A DNA stretch of 59,695 bases from the NCBI GenBank assembly GCA_050633205.1, contig JBOEGA010000024.1:1-59695 (forward strand). The letters run 5' to 3'. The notes beneath the pieces are model-generated. The model did not search any database and had not been told where the DNA came from. It was given only the letters and a program-made list of their open reading frames with translations. The translations under genes and the position numbers were made by a program. Origin of the DNA: CBDHHC01 sp050633205 (GTDB lineage Bacteria; Pseudomonadota; Alphaproteobacteria; Rhizobiales; CBDHHC01). Within the stretch, counting starts at the first letter, position 1; every line of letters begins with the position of its first letter. Below, piece after piece: positions 41,314-50,351 of this stretch.

Positions 41314-41349
41314 CAGGCAGGAACTTCCGATAATGGAAAAACCTGCCTG
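41314..41349 (-). terminator. Terminator of the haem receptor gene
   Basis: CAGGCAGG (41314-41321) pairs perfectly with CCTGCCTG (41342-41349), with a second inner stem (TTCC with GGAA) inside the loop. It lies 12-48 bases after the receptor stop. On the minus strand TGTAACTTTGACTGTTTTTCG follows, giving a delayed T-run. Confidence 0.6.
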
Positions 41350-41361
41350 CTTCCGGGGAAA

Positions 41362-43407
41362 TTACTTACCGCCAAACTGTTTGCTTAGCGTGAATTTTAC
41401 TGTGCGGCCTGTGCCGGGATCACCTGCAAGGTGTTCCTTGTAGTCGCGATCGAAGAGGTTATCGACTGTAACTCTTGCTTCAAGACCCTTGAATTCATGA
41501 CTGTCAGGTTTCCAGCTTGCAAAGAGGCCATGTACTGCATATCCATCAATTGCAGATATTGTTCCGGAAACCTTGTCCTGTCCGGCAGCGAATGTGCCTT
41601 TCCAGCCAAAACTGACATCATATTGTGGGAGATACCCACCAAGGGTAACGTTCAACTGATCTGCGGGGACGCTATTCAACCAGACATCAGCATCTTCATC
41701 CCTGCCTCTTGCACGTGTGTAGGCGAATTTAGCGAATACGGAATCTGACTGGTAGGAGCCTTCCAGCTCCAGCCCATAAAGACGGGCTTTATCTGTATTT
41801 GTATAAGGGCTGGTGCGTGTTTCTCTGCTGATCAGGTTTTTTACGTCGTTGTTATAGAGTGTAACTTTCAGCCTGAAAGCGTCGCTGTTTTTGAACAGAT
41901 TGTCATAGCTCAGTGCTATTCCCGCTTCTACGTTATCCGAGATTTCAGGAGCAATATCAAAGTTACCACTGGTAGCATCAAAAACCTCATCAAGAACCGG
42001 CATTCTTTCCGTGTGAGCATAAGATCCAAAAACTGCAAAATAGTTATTGAATTTATAATGGGCAGCCAGTTTCGGGGAGACAGCATTGAAGGTCTCACTT
42101 TCCTGAAGGCTGCTGGAAACGAGGTCTCCCGGAGACAATTTCTGATGGTCAACACGTATACCTGGAATAAGGGTCAGTTTGTCTTTCCAGATAAATTCGT
42201 TTTGTATGAAACTGCCAATCAGCTGGGACTTTCCTTCCGGATGGAAAGTATGCGATCCGGTAATTGCTGTTTCCGCTAAACGGGTTTGTTCTGAGGCCTG
42301 TATACCAACTGTAAGGTAGTTTTTATAGGAATCCGTGATTTTTTCAAAAGTGTTCTCAGCCTTTAGCTGGTAGGTTTTGTAACCATATGTGCCATCTTCA
42401 TAGAGTGTCGAAGGCCTTGCCGGTGTTGCGGTCGAGTTTTCCTGTTCTACAGTTGTATCAGAAAATGATCCAATAATCTTGAGGTTTAGCCAGGGGTTGG
42501 CATAGCCTAAGTGTTCGTATTTAATGACTGCTGTCTTGTCCAGAACTTTACGATCTACCCTGCCAAAGTCAGCGAGAGTTCCCGTCTGCGAATATTGTGC
42601 ATCGTCAGCATCACTTGACCATTGCTGATAAGATGCTGTCAGTTTCTGATCTCTGTTTGCTCCAAATGCATATGTACCTTTCAGGAGGCCTGAGTAGGCT
42701 TCGAACTCTGATCCTATAATTGTATTACCAGAACCGTCTTCAAAATTGCCGCTGGTTCTTTTATTGATTGAGGCGAGGACTTCAAATGAATCTGAAAATT
42801 TATAGGCACCTATGACAGAGCCAAGCTTTCCGTTGCCATTAGAGGCATAGCCGCCCTTAACGCGTAGCGCCCATTTATCACCGGACTCCAGGAAGTCGGA
42901 AGCATCTTTTGTCGTCAGGTTAATTACACCTGCAAGTGCTCCACTGCCATAGAGTGTTGATGAGGCCGGGCCACGAAGAACCTCAATGCGTTTGTAAAGT
43001 TCTGGCTCACTGAAGAAAGAACCCATTCTGTATTGTTCATAGAATTTTGTTGCGCCATCTACTGTTACTATGAGGCGTGGCTCATCAGCACTGCCAAGTG
43101 ATCCTATGCCGCGAATGTTAAAGCTTTGTCCAAGTACGCGGTCACTACCTACTACGGTAACACCGGGCAGTTCCTTAAGAACTTCACCAACTGTGTTTCC
43201 CTGTTTTTCGTCGATGTCTTCCTGATCGACGACTGAAACTGCCTGTGGTGTATCAATTGCGATTTTTTCTTTACCTGCTGTTACAACTACCCTGTCCAGC
43301 ATGATGCCTGAATTCTGACTATCCTGTGCGTTTACTGTGGGAGAAGCGCCAATGACTGCACATGCCAATCCGCCTAACAGCGCGCTCTGTTTTATCCCCT
43401 TGTTCAT
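41362..43407 (-). CDS. hmuR: TonB-dependent outer-membrane haem/haemoglobin receptor
   Basis: A 681-residue outer-membrane receptor with a signal peptide (KQSALLGGLACAVIGASPTV, cleaved near NAQ-DS). The plug domain begins at RVVVTAGKEKIAIDTPQAVS, a TonB-box-like and plug start, and continues with LKELPGVTVVGSDRV and SFNIRGIGSLGSADEPRLIV, then IEVLRGPASSTLYGSGALAG. A 22-strand barrel follows and ends in KFTLSKQFGGK. The pattern corresponds to the haemoglobin/transferrin receptor group. Upstream in-frame codons to 43500 exist, but ATG at 43407 has GGAG 8 bases before it and begins the signal peptide. It is divergent from hemP-hmuSTUV across an IRO-like element and supplies periplasmic haem to HmuT. 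Confidence 0.88.
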   Translation of the reverse strand: MNKGIKQSALLGGLACAVIGASPTVNAQDSQNSGIMLDRVVVTAGKEKIAIDTPQAVSVVDQEDIDEKQGNTVGEVLKELPGVTVVGSDRVLGQSFNIRGIGSLGSADEPRLIVTVDGATKFYEQYRMGSFFSEPELYKRIEVLRGPASSTLYGSGALAGVINLTTKDASDFLESGDKWALRVKGGYASNGNGKLGSVIGAYKFSDSFEVLASINKRTSGNFEDGSGNTIIGSEFEAYSGLLKGTYAFGANRDQKLTASYQQWSSDADDAQYSQTGTLADFGRVDRKVLDKTAVIKYEHLGYANPWLNLKIIGSFSDTTVEQENSTATPARPSTLYEDGTYGYKTYQLKAENTFEKITDSYKNYLTVGIQASEQTRLAETAITGSHTFHPEGKSQLIGSFIQNEFIWKDKLTLIPGIRVDHQKLSPGDLVSSSLQESETFNAVSPKLAAHYKFNNYFAVFGSYAHTERMPVLDEVFDATSGNFDIAPEISDNVEAGIALSYDNLFKNSDAFRLKVTLYNNDVKNLISRETRTSPYTNTDKARLYGLELEGSYQSDSVFAKFAYTRARGRDEDADVWLNSVPADQLNVTLGGYLPQYDVSFGWKGTFAAGQDKVSGTISAIDGYAVHGLFASWKPDSHEFKGLEARVTVDNLFDRDYKEHLAGDPGTGRTVKFTLSKQFGGK

Positions 43408-43544
43408 TATATGACTCCAACCGGTTAATACCAAAGAAATGGCTGGCTGGCTTGGGGTGGAGCACCGTTTGCTGGCTGGCTCAGGTTGCCTGAGAAACAA
43501 CTTTAATCAGACGTTTTTATTTTTTGAACTTGTACAAATTACTA

Positions 43545-43567
43545 TTCTTGAGTATTTTAGTCAAGAA
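43545..43567. promoter_or_regulatory. Candidate iron-responsive operator (TGA-N9-TCA) between hmuR and hemP
   Basis: TTCTTGA (43545-43551) and TCAAGAA (43561-43567) are perfect inverted repeats separated by 9 bases. The core TGA-N9-TCA is exactly the iron-responsive operator (IRO) motif known for RirA in alphaproteobacteria. It lies in the 312-base divergent region (43408-43719), where no gene is seen, about 140 bases before the receptor start and 150 before hemP. It could control both. Which regulator actually binds here is not shown by sequence. Confidence 0.65.
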
Positions 43568-43719
43568 ATAATTGACATGAAGATGAAAGGCTGTTTTTAG
43601 ATAGAAATACAGAATTTGAACCGGGGTATCAGGTCACATGTGCAACCTGAATGGCTTGCAATAATACAGATGCAATGAATACATTTTACCTGAATCCCCC
43701 CATGCAAGGTTGGTAAGTT

Positions 43720-43911
43720 ATGCAATATGGCGATGGTAATGCTTTAACCGATAATGAAAAAGATGAAACCGAGAAAGTGTACGTCAATCAGAATGTAGTG
43801 ATTTCGACAAAGTCTCTTTTTGGTAAAAGCAACGAGATCCTTATTGATCATGACAACACACTGTACCGATTAAAAATTACGAGACAGGGCAAGCTTATCC
43901 TTAACAAATAG
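43720..43911 (+). CDS. hemP: Haemin uptake protein HemP
   Basis: This 63-residue protein has a variable acidic first half and a conserved end: VISTKSLFGKSNEILIDHDN followed by LYRLKITRQGKLILNK. The ISTKSLFG, IxHDNxLYRLxxTRQGKLIL pattern is the HemP/HmuP signature. HmuP-type proteins are reported as co-activators of haem-receptor expression in rhizobia. Its location at the head of hmuSTUV, with the receptor gene divergent, matches this. It starts 150 bases after the IRO-like element and is followed by hmuS after about 53 bases. Confidence 0.9.
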   Translation: MQYGDGNALTDNEKDETEKVYVNQNVVISTKSLFGKSNEILIDHDNTLYRLKITRQGKLILNK

Positions 43912-43964
43912 CCCTGTTGTAAAAAATAGAAACTGACTTGAAGAAACTGACCTGGAGCCTGCAA

Positions 43965-45014
43965 ATGAGTAAACCCACTCCGCAAGAACTGAAACAATCT
44001 ATTATTGAAAACCCCAAGAAGAGAAGCCGGGATCTGGCTCTTGAACTTGGTGTATCAGAGGGAGAGCTGCTCGCGGCAAATTGCGGTGATTATGTTACGC
44101 GGCTGAACTGCAAGCCCGGAGAATTTGTACAATCCCTGACTGCGCTGGGACCCGTTATGGCATTGACCAGAAATGAAAGTGTGGTGCATGAGAAGACGGG
44201 TGTTTACGATAATATCCATGTCAACAAAATGCATACAATTGTTCTGAATGAAGATATTGATCTGCGCGTATTCATGTCGCACTGGACCAATATATTTTCA
44301 GTAACGCAGGAAGGTGACAATGGTACGAAGCGTAGTTTTCAGGTTTTCAATAATCAGGGAGAAGCAATCCATAAGGTTCATATGAAGCCTCAATCTAATA
44401 TTGAAGCTTTTGATGAAATTACGTCGCGTTTCAAGGCAGATGATCAAAGTCCTGACTTTGCTGTAACACCTGTAGAAAATAAAGAATTTGATATTCCAGA
44501 TGATGATGTTGATCTGGTTCTGTTGCAGGAAAAATGGGCGGCCATGACTGATGTTCATCAGTTTATCGGTATTCTGAAAAAACTGAATTGCTCCAGATAT
44601 CAGGCTGTGAAACTGGTAGGGGAGGAGTTTGCAGAGCAGCTTGACCCTTCCTGTATTCCATCATTGCTGACTGAGGTTGTTCAGGAAGAAACACCGATAA
44701 TGTGTTTTGTTGGCAGTAAGGGCTGTATTCAGATTCACAGCGGTCCTATTTATGACCTTAAGACTATGGGGCCCTGGTATAATATACTTGATCCCAACTT
44801 TAACCTGCATTTGCGACTGGATCATATTTCTGAAGTCTGGGCTGTGCGCAAACCAACTGATGTGGAATATGTGACCTCGGTTGAAGTTTATGACAAAGAC
44901 AAGAACCTGATTGTTCAGTTCTTTGGCAAACGCACGGAGAGTAAGGCGGAGAGACCAGACTGGCGTGCAATTGTTACTTCCATGCCGCGCCTGCAAACAG
45001 CTCTTGCGAGCTAA
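43965..45014 (+). CDS. hmuS: Haem-degrading/haem-trafficking protein HmuS (HemS family)
   Basis: A cytoplasmic haem-binding protein of about 349 residues that receives haem from HmuUV and degrades or hands it on. The family's duplicated half is visible: the first half has RSRDLALELGVSEGELLAAN, VMALTRNESVVHEKTGVYDN and the LRVFMSHWTNIFSV segment; the second has FIGILKKLNCSRYQAVKLVG, CFVGSKGCIQIHSGPIYDLK and HLRLDHISEVWAVRKPT. GGAG is 8 bases before the ATG at 43965, so the TTG at 43938 is not needed. It is followed by hmuT after 20 bases. Confidence 0.9.
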   Translation: MSKPTPQELKQSIIENPKKRSRDLALELGVSEGELLAANCGDYVTRLNCKPGEFVQSLTALGPVMALTRNESVVHEKTGVYDNIHVNKMHTIVLNEDIDLRVFMSHWTNIFSVTQEGDNGTKRSFQVFNNQGEAIHKVHMKPQSNIEAFDEITSRFKADDQSPDFAVTPVENKEFDIPDDDVDLVLLQEKWAAMTDVHQFIGILKKLNCSRYQAVKLVGEEFAEQLDPSCIPSLLTEVVQEETPIMCFVGSKGCIQIHSGPIYDLKTMGPWYNILDPNFNLHLRLDHISEVWAVRKPTDVEYVTSVEVYDKDKNLIVQFFGKRTESKAERPDWRAIVTSMPRLQTALAS

Positions 45015-45033
45015 AATCAATCAGGAGAGTATT

Positions 45034-45960
45034 ATGAGATTATTATACGGAATACCACTATTTCTGCTTCTGGTTGCGGCCTCTCAGGCATTTGCTTCAG
45101 AGCGGGTTATTACAGACGGACATGGACGCAAGATTACTGTGGGGGATACATCCCGTATTGTATCTATTGGCGGATCTGTTACCGAAATAATTTATGCTTT
45201 GGGAGAACAGGACAGGATTGTTGCAAGAGATTCTACAAGTTCCTACCCCTCGCAGGCTTTGTCGAAAAAGAATATTGGCTATGTAAGGGCGTTATCCTCC
45301 GAAGGGGTATTATCAGTCAAGCCTACGCTTATTCTTGCGCTTGATGGAGCCGGTCCGCCTGAAGTTATTGAAGTTCTGGAGAAAGCGTCAGTTCCCATGC
45401 TTTCGGTGCCTCACAAATTTTCTGAAGAAGGTGTGATTGAGAAAATCAGATTTATCGGAGATGTTCTTGAGGTTCAGGAAAAGAGTGAAAAGCTTATCAA
45501 AAAGGTTCAGGAAGATTTTTCCAAACTGAAAGAGCTCACTAAAGACATATCCAAAAAAGACAAGGTCATGTTTATTCTGAGCATGAATGGTGGGCGGGTT
45601 CTCACCTCTGGCAGGAATACTGCTGCCGCTGCTATGATAAAAATGGCTGGTGGCGAGAATGCTATAACCGGGATGGAAGGTTATAAGCCAATTGCTGACG
45701 AGGTTATTGTAAGCTCCAGGCCAACTGCCATACTGATGATGGATCGCGGTGGTGATCATTCGATAAAGAATGATGAGCTTTTCAAGATTGCTTCATTCAG
45801 TCTGACACCGGTAGCTAAAACCAGAAAAGTGATAAGAATTAATGGTCTCTATCTATTAGGATTTGGCCCGAGAACAGCTTCTGCGGCAAGGGATCTGGCT
45901 GACAAATTATATGGCCAGAGCAAGTCTGCATCAGTTTCCAAGAAAAAGCAGGGAGAGTAG
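45034..45960 (+). CDS. hmuT: Periplasmic haem-binding protein HmuT
   Basis: A 308-residue class III binding protein. The Sec signal is LLYGIPLFLLLVAASQAFAS. The mature part has RVITDGHGRKITVGDTSRIV, SIGGSVTEIIYALGEQDRIV, STSSYPSQALSKKNIGYVRA and ALSSEGVLSVKPTLILALDG, the typical HmuT/BtuF beginning. It also contains the TGMEGYKPIADEVIV segment. CAGGAGAG precedes the ATG at 45034; a longer frame upstream overlaps hmuS and is not the start. It carries periplasmic haem from the outer-membrane receptor to HmuUV. Confidence 0.9.
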   Translation: MRLLYGIPLFLLLVAASQAFASERVITDGHGRKITVGDTSRIVSIGGSVTEIIYALGEQDRIVARDSTSSYPSQALSKKNIGYVRALSSEGVLSVKPTLILALDGAGPPEVIEVLEKASVPMLSVPHKFSEEGVIEKIRFIGDVLEVQEKSEKLIKKVQEDFSKLKELTKDISKKDKVMFILSMNGGRVLTSGRNTAAAAMIKMAGGENAITGMEGYKPIADEVIVSSRPTAILMMDRGGDHSIKNDELFKIASFSLTPVAKTRKVIRINGLYLLGFGPRTASAARDLADKLYGQSKSASVSKKKQGE

Positions 45961-45961
45961 T

Positions 45962-47071
45962 TTGTCCTCTATTGCGAGCAGAGAAAGCCTGTGGTGGGGA
46001 TCTCTTTCAATTTTCAGGTCCGAGAAAGTGAACAGTCCGGGTGACAGGAGCGGACGGGCAATTATGGTTATTGCCATGCTTGTGATGCTGCTTCTGATTA
46101 CAATGCTATCCTCGTTGTGTATCGGTGCCACCGGGACTTCATTTTTTTCTGTTATCGGGAATCTACTTACCGGATCGAGCAGTACTTCTGCTACGATTAT
46201 AATATTTGAAATCCGGTTGCCGAGGATGATACTTGGCGTTCTTGTGGGCTCTTCGCTTGCCGTATCGGGAGCGGTTATGCAGGGGTTATTCAGAAACCCT
46301 CTCGCTGATCCCGGACTGGTGGGAGTCTCTGCAGGGGCTTCTCTTGCTGCTGTATCGGTTATTGTCCTCGGGACAAGTATTCTGGCTCCTGTTGCTGCAT
46401 TGTTGGGGAAATATATGCTTCCCTTTGCAGCTTTTGGAGGGGGACTGATTACTACAATCATTCTATATACGATTGCCACGCGCCGTGGTCAGACATCTGT
46501 CGCGACAATGTTGCTTGGTGGTATTGCTCTTGCTGCTCTTGCAGGCGCTTTATCAGGAGTGCTGATTTATATCAGTGATGATTTGCAGATGAGGGACCTG
46601 ATATTCTGGCAGATGGGATCTCTGGGAGGTGCGACATGGGAGAAGATCGGGATATCGGCTCCGTTTATTCTACTTTCATTTATGGTCATTCCACTTATCG
46701 GGAGTGGGCTTAATGCTCTTGTTCTTGGTGAGGCAGAAGCAAAATATATGGGAGTGCGGGTTCAGCTTCTGAAGCGTGCTATTATTCTTATGGTGGCCTG
46801 CTCGGTTGGTGCCTGTGTTGCCGTTTCGGGCGCTATCGGGTTTATCGGCATTGTGGTTCCACATTTACTGCGTCTGCTTATAGGGCCTGATCATCGTTAC
46901 ATTCTCCCGGCAAGCGCGTTGCTTGGTGCTTCGTTATTGCTTGTTGCGGATTCGGTCAGCAGAGTTGTGGTTGCACCTGCGGAATTGCCTATCGGGATTG
47001 TTACGGCTGCTCTTGGGGGACCGTTCTTTCTCTGGATATTACTGAGACAGCGCAGTATTCTGGATTTGTAG
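45962..47071 (+). CDS. hmuU: Haem ABC transporter permease HmuU
   Basis: A FecCD-family permease with about ten spans: VIAMLVMLLLITMLSSLCIG, then IRLPRMILGVLVGSSLAVSG, AVMQGLFRNPLADPGLVGVS, LLGGIALAALAGALSGVLIY, FWQMGSLGGATWEK, GFIGIVVPHLLRLLIGPDHR and LPIGIVTAALGGPFFLWILL. These are characteristic motifs of BtuC/HmuU permeases. No ATG with a ribosome-binding site is near the expected beginning. The TTG at 45962, 7 bases after GGGAGA and directly after the hmuT stop, is the most likely start; ATG 46064 would remove a polar N-terminal tail. Pairs with HmuV. Confidence 0.88.
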   Translation: MSSIASRESLWWGSLSIFRSEKVNSPGDRSGRAIMVIAMLVMLLLITMLSSLCIGATGTSFFSVIGNLLTGSSSTSATIIIFEIRLPRMILGVLVGSSLAVSGAVMQGLFRNPLADPGLVGVSAGASLAAVSVIVLGTSILAPVAALLGKYMLPFAAFGGGLITTIILYTIATRRGQTSVATMLLGGIALAALAGALSGVLIYISDDLQMRDLIFWQMGSLGGATWEKIGISAPFILLSFMVIPLIGSGLNALVLGEAEAKYMGVRVQLLKRAIILMVACSVGACVAVSGAIGFIGIVVPHLLRLLIGPDHRYILPASALLGASLLLVADSVSRVVVAPAELPIGIVTAALGGPFFLWILLRQRSILDL

Positions 47072-47084
47072 AAAAGTCATCAAA

Positions 47085-47897
47085 ATGTATATAGCAGAAA
47101 ATATCGATGTCATTATTGGCAACAGGAAAATCGTGAGCAAGAGCAGTACGGTTGTTGTGCCTGGGAAGGTAACAGTTCTGGTCGGGCCAAATGGAGCCGG
47201 GAAGTCTACGCTGTTAAAGGCCATGACAGGGCAGCATAGATACTCAAATGGTATGGTGTCTGTTAACGGGCGGGATCTCAAGCTTCTTGATGACGGGGAT
47301 CTGGCTTTGCAACGGGCTGTGTTGCCGCAGTCCAGTTCGCTATCATTTCCATTTACGGTGTATGAGGTTGTAAAGCTTGGAATGCTGGCAGGTTGTTCCG
47401 GCATTGATCATAATACTATCAGTTCGTTACCGCAAATGGCGCTGGAGCGTGTCGGGATGCAGGAGTATAGCGGCAAGTATTTTCAGGAACTGTCTGGCGG
47501 GGAACAGCAGCGTGTGCATCTTGCCCGTGTTCTGTGTCAGGTGTGGAAGCCTGTTCTGGATGGTACTCCCCGTTATCTGTTTCTGGATGAGCCAACATCT
47601 AATCTGGATATACGCCATCAGATTATGATTATGCAGCTTGCAAGAGAATTTGCGGAAGAGGGCGGAGGGGTTCTGGCTGTTTTACATGATCTGAATATTG
47701 CGGCCATGTCTGCGGATGAGATTATTGCGATGAAGCAGGGGCGCGTTGTTGCCACGGGGAAACCTGAAGAGGTTTTCAATGATGATTTTATGCGGGATGT
47801 TTTCAGCCTGCCCATTCAGGTGAGCCGGACACCTAAAGGGGAGGTACCTTATCTGTTGCCACAGACTGTTAATCGTGCATCTGTGAAGATGTTATAA
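47085..47897 (+). CDS. hmuV: Haem ABC transporter ATPase HmuV
   Basis: A 270-residue ATPase with VTVLVGPNGAGKSTLLKAMT (Walker A), VLPQSSSLSFPFTVYEVVKL (Q-loop), YFQELSGGEQQRVHLARVLC (signature), RYLFLDEPTSNLDIRHQIMI (Walker B) and VLAVLHDLNIAAMSADE (switch His). VLPQSS and the SLSFPFTVYEVV region match HmuV. It starts 13 bases after hmuU and closes the hemP-hmuSTUV run; it is convergent with the AraC gene. Confidence 0.92.
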   Translation: MYIAENIDVIIGNRKIVSKSSTVVVPGKVTVLVGPNGAGKSTLLKAMTGQHRYSNGMVSVNGRDLKLLDDGDLALQRAVLPQSSSLSFPFTVYEVVKLGMLAGCSGIDHNTISSLPQMALERVGMQEYSGKYFQELSGGEQQRVHLARVLCQVWKPVLDGTPRYLFLDEPTSNLDIRHQIMIMQLAREFAEEGGGVLAVLHDLNIAAMSADEIIAMKQGRVVATGKPEEVFNDDFMRDVFSLPIQVSRTPKGEVPYLLPQTVNRASVKML

Positions 47898-47920
47898 TGT
47901 ACGGGTGTTGTGCAGCAGGT

Positions 47921-48835
47921 TTATGGCCAGTTTGCATAGTTCTCATTTCTAATGTTTTTCATTCGAACTTCCTTTCTGTATGAGCTGGGGGTCAGGCCGA
48001 TATTCTGCTTGAAGAAGCGTGTGAAATGGGCGGGGTGCCGAAAGCCCAGCCCATATCCTATCTGTGCGATTGAAAATGATGTTTCCTCAAGACGCCTGAT
48101 AGCCTCCTGCAGCACTCTACCGTGTACGAGCTCAAGTGGGCTTTTGTTTGAAGATTTGACGACTGCTGCGTGTAGTCTTCTTTCTGTGACCCCCAGTGAG
48201 GAAGCATAGTGGGCAATGCCCCACTGCTCTCTGAAATGTAATTCAACAGCCTGTACAAATCTTTGAAAGATAAGCGGGCTCGACCATTCTTCTCCCTGAA
48301 TAATATAATGAAAGTCTGCCAGCCTTTGTGACCATATCAGCATAATGGTGATATAGGAGGCAACATAATCGATATTGCAGGATTGTGGGTCTCTTAGTTC
48401 AGCATGTATTGCCAGAGAGGCCTGTTTGAGAATTGCAGAGATATTGCCGCTTACTTTTTTGCCATCAAGGTGAACAAGAGTATCGGCTGCTGTTCTCAGC
48501 TTCTTTGATGACTGGCTCTGATTGATAGCAAGTGAAAGTATATTTTCTGTGAAGGACATTACAAAGGCTTCAGAGCCAGGTTCTATAAAAACAGTCTGAA
48601 CCGAGCCGGGTGGAAGCCAGACAAAGCAGGGGCCTGTCAGCTTTACCTTTCCCTGCGTCAGGGTAATCATGCCCTTTCCGGCTGGCATAAAGACACAATG
48701 GCTGTGGCCAAGCTTTCTTTCCGTATGCAATTGCCATTCCTGAGAAGATATATCCGGTTTCAGGTGATCAGCTATTGCAAAATGAGCTATGGAAAAGTCC
48801 TGAAAATCATCAGTTTGCGGTCTTTTACTAGACAT
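47921..48835 (-). CDS. AraC-family transcriptional regulator
   Basis: 304 residues: an N-terminal cupin-like ligand domain (LGHSHCVFMPAGKGMITLTQ region) and a C-terminal two-HTH AraC domain with GVTERRLHAAVVKSSNKSPL, ELVHGRVLQEAIRRLEETSF, IAQIGYGLGFRHPAHFTRFF and NIGLTPSSYRKEV. The second HTH signature (AHFTRFFKQ) is canonical. It is divergent from a second Liv-type operon with a fused aldehyde dehydrogenase, which it probably activates in response to the transported compound. A 21-bp-spaced direct repeat lies immediately upstream of its start. Confidence 0.9.
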   Translation of the reverse strand: MSSKRPQTDDFQDFSIAHFAIADHLKPDISSQEWQLHTERKLGHSHCVFMPAGKGMITLTQGKVKLTGPCFVWLPPGSVQTVFIEPGSEAFVMSFTENILSLAINQSQSSKKLRTAADTLVHLDGKKVSGNISAILKQASLAIHAELRDPQSCNIDYVASYITIMLIWSQRLADFHYIIQGEEWSSPLIFQRFVQAVELHFREQWGIAHYASSLGVTERRLHAAVVKSSNKSPLELVHGRVLQEAIRRLEETSFSIAQIGYGLGFRHPAHFTRFFKQNIGLTPSSYRKEVRMKNIRNENYANWP

Positions 48836-48846
48836 TATGCTAATCC

Positions 48847-48881
48847 GATATTGTTAATTATTTGTCTGATATTATCAATTA
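48847..48881. promoter_or_regulatory. Candidate AraC-type direct-repeat operator
   Basis: GATATTGTTAATTA (48847-48860) and GATATTATCAATTA (48868-48881) are direct repeats with two mismatches, with starts 21 bases apart, two turns of the helix. This is the usual layout of AraC-family half-sites. It begins 12 bases upstream of the AraC gene start and 220 bases before the divergent binding-protein gene. It could support autoregulation and activation of the transporter operon. Confidence 0.5.
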
Positions 48882-49101
48882 GCAATTGTTTACACAAGTC
48901 ATCGTCAGTCATATCCTTAAAATCGCAGAGATCAAACAAGATAAAAGTAAGTATTGCTGACCAATACCGATGCTTTTTCAAATAATGACTCATGCTTTTA
49001 GCGTATTTCATATCCCTTGCTCGGGACAGGGATAAGTAAATATATGAAAATATGCACTTTATTCCATTTTCTGGAACGAAATACAATTGGGAGGAATAAC
49101 G

Positions 49102-50337
49102 ATGATGCGAAGTCATATTTCGCGCATAACGCGCTTACCTGGCTTAATTCTGGCGACTGCTCTGATTATTTTGAGCAGTCTGACAATTGCATCTGCAGAA
49201 GATACAATTAAAATAGGCTATGCAGTTTCCAAGACCGGCAGAAATGCGGGTGGAGCAGCGACCACGACAATTCCAAATTACAAGCTCTGGGTTCATCAGG
49301 TTAACGCAGCCGGTGGTATCAAGGTTGGTGACAAACAACTTAAGATTGAAGTGGTTGAATATGATGACCGCTCCAGTTCAGAGGAAGCTGTTCGTGCTAT
49401 CGAACGACTGGCAACACAGGATAAAGTGGATTTTATTCTGACGCCATGGGGCACAGGAAATAACCTTGCAGTTGGTCCAATACTTCATCGTTATGGATAT
49501 CCTCAGATCGCAGGTACTGCAGTAACGGATAAAGCACCACTTCTTGCGAAGCGCTGGCCTAATTCTTACTGGCTGCTTGGTACAAGCGGGTCCTATGCAG
49601 AGGCAATTGTTGACCTGCTTGTTTCACTGCGCAAGGAAGGCAAGATTGGTAACAGTATTGCGATGACTGCGGTAGCTGACGGTTTTGGTATCGACCTTGC
49701 CAAAGCTGGCCGTGCTGCTCTTAAAAAGAACAAGTTCAAGCTGGTTTATGACAAAACCTATCCTCTGGGAACTCAGGATTTCTCGCCTATTGTTAAAGAG
49801 ATTAAAAATCTGAAGCCGGACGCATTTCTTGCATTCTCATATCCTCCCGGCACGCTGGGTATTACCGCACAGGCGAAAGTTCTGTCTTTTAACCCGAAAC
49901 TTTTTTATGCGGGTGTTGCTGTAGCTTTTCCGCTTTATCAGAAAAAGTTTGGCAAGGAAGTTCCTGAAGGTGTTGTAAGCCTTGGTGGAGTTAATGCCGA
50001 GAGCAAAGACATTCAACAGTATTTTGCCGAGCATAAGAAGCTTATCGGCAGTGACCCGGACAGTTGGGCAAGTGCTATTACATATGCCGGATTGCAGGCC
50101 TTGCAACAGGCTATTGAAAAAGCCGGTACTAAAGATCGTAAAGCAGTCAGCAAGCACTTAGCTACGGCTACATTCAAAACAATTCTTGGTGAGTTCTCGT
50201 TTGCAAATGACAATCATCAGGTCCCCGAAATCTGGACGGTTGGTCAGTGGCAAAAAGGTAAATTTGTTGGTCTTGAGCCAGCAAGTAAAGAGGGAGCTGC
50301 GAAGCTTATGTTCCCCAAGCCAGCCTGGCCTAAATGA
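49102..50337 (+). CDS. Periplasmic substrate-binding protein of the second Liv-type ABC transporter
   Basis: A 411-residue Peripla_BP_6 protein. The start ATG has GGGAGG 8 bases upstream. The signal peptide is LPGLILATALIILSSLTIAS, cleaved near ASA-ED. The mature part has IKIGYAVSKTGRNAGGAATT, IEVVEYDDRSSSEEAVRAIE, DKVDFILTPWGTGNNLAVGP and AKRWPNSYWLLGTSGSYAEA. It is of the amide/branched-chain amino acid type, but with the fused aldehyde dehydrogenase in the operon an aromatic or aldehyde-related ligand is possible. It is followed by a hairpin and livHMGF. The ligand cannot be read from sequence. Confidence 0.88.
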   Translation: MMRSHISRITRLPGLILATALIILSSLTIASAEDTIKIGYAVSKTGRNAGGAATTTIPNYKLWVHQVNAAGGIKVGDKQLKIEVVEYDDRSSSEEAVRAIERLATQDKVDFILTPWGTGNNLAVGPILHRYGYPQIAGTAVTDKAPLLAKRWPNSYWLLGTSGSYAEAIVDLLVSLRKEGKIGNSIAMTAVADGFGIDLAKAGRAALKKNKFKLVYDKTYPLGTQDFSPIVKEIKNLKPDAFLAFSYPPGTLGITAQAKVLSFNPKLFYAGVAVAFPLYQKKFGKEVPEGVVSLGGVNAESKDIQQYFAEHKKLIGSDPDSWASAITYAGLQALQQAIEKAGTKDRKAVSKHLATATFKTILGEFSFANDNHQVPEIWTVGQWQKGKFVGLEPASKEGAAKLMFPKPAWPK

Positions 50338-50351
50338 TTGTTTATAACATC

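Noticed and set aside
43408..43500. N-terminal extension of the haem receptor to 43500
   Set aside because: It would put 31 polar residues before a good signal peptide. ATG 43407 has a well-spaced GGAG.
44911..45033. Longer HmuT beginning inside hmuS
   Set aside because: A clear ribosome-binding site and signal peptide begin at 45034. The upstream codons are the out-of-frame end of hmuS.
48838..49116. A 93-residue open frame on the minus strand upstream of the AraC gene
   Set aside because: It overlaps the promoter and ribosome-binding site of the divergent binding-protein gene, has no ribosome-binding site and no recognisable features. The region is better explained as regulatory.
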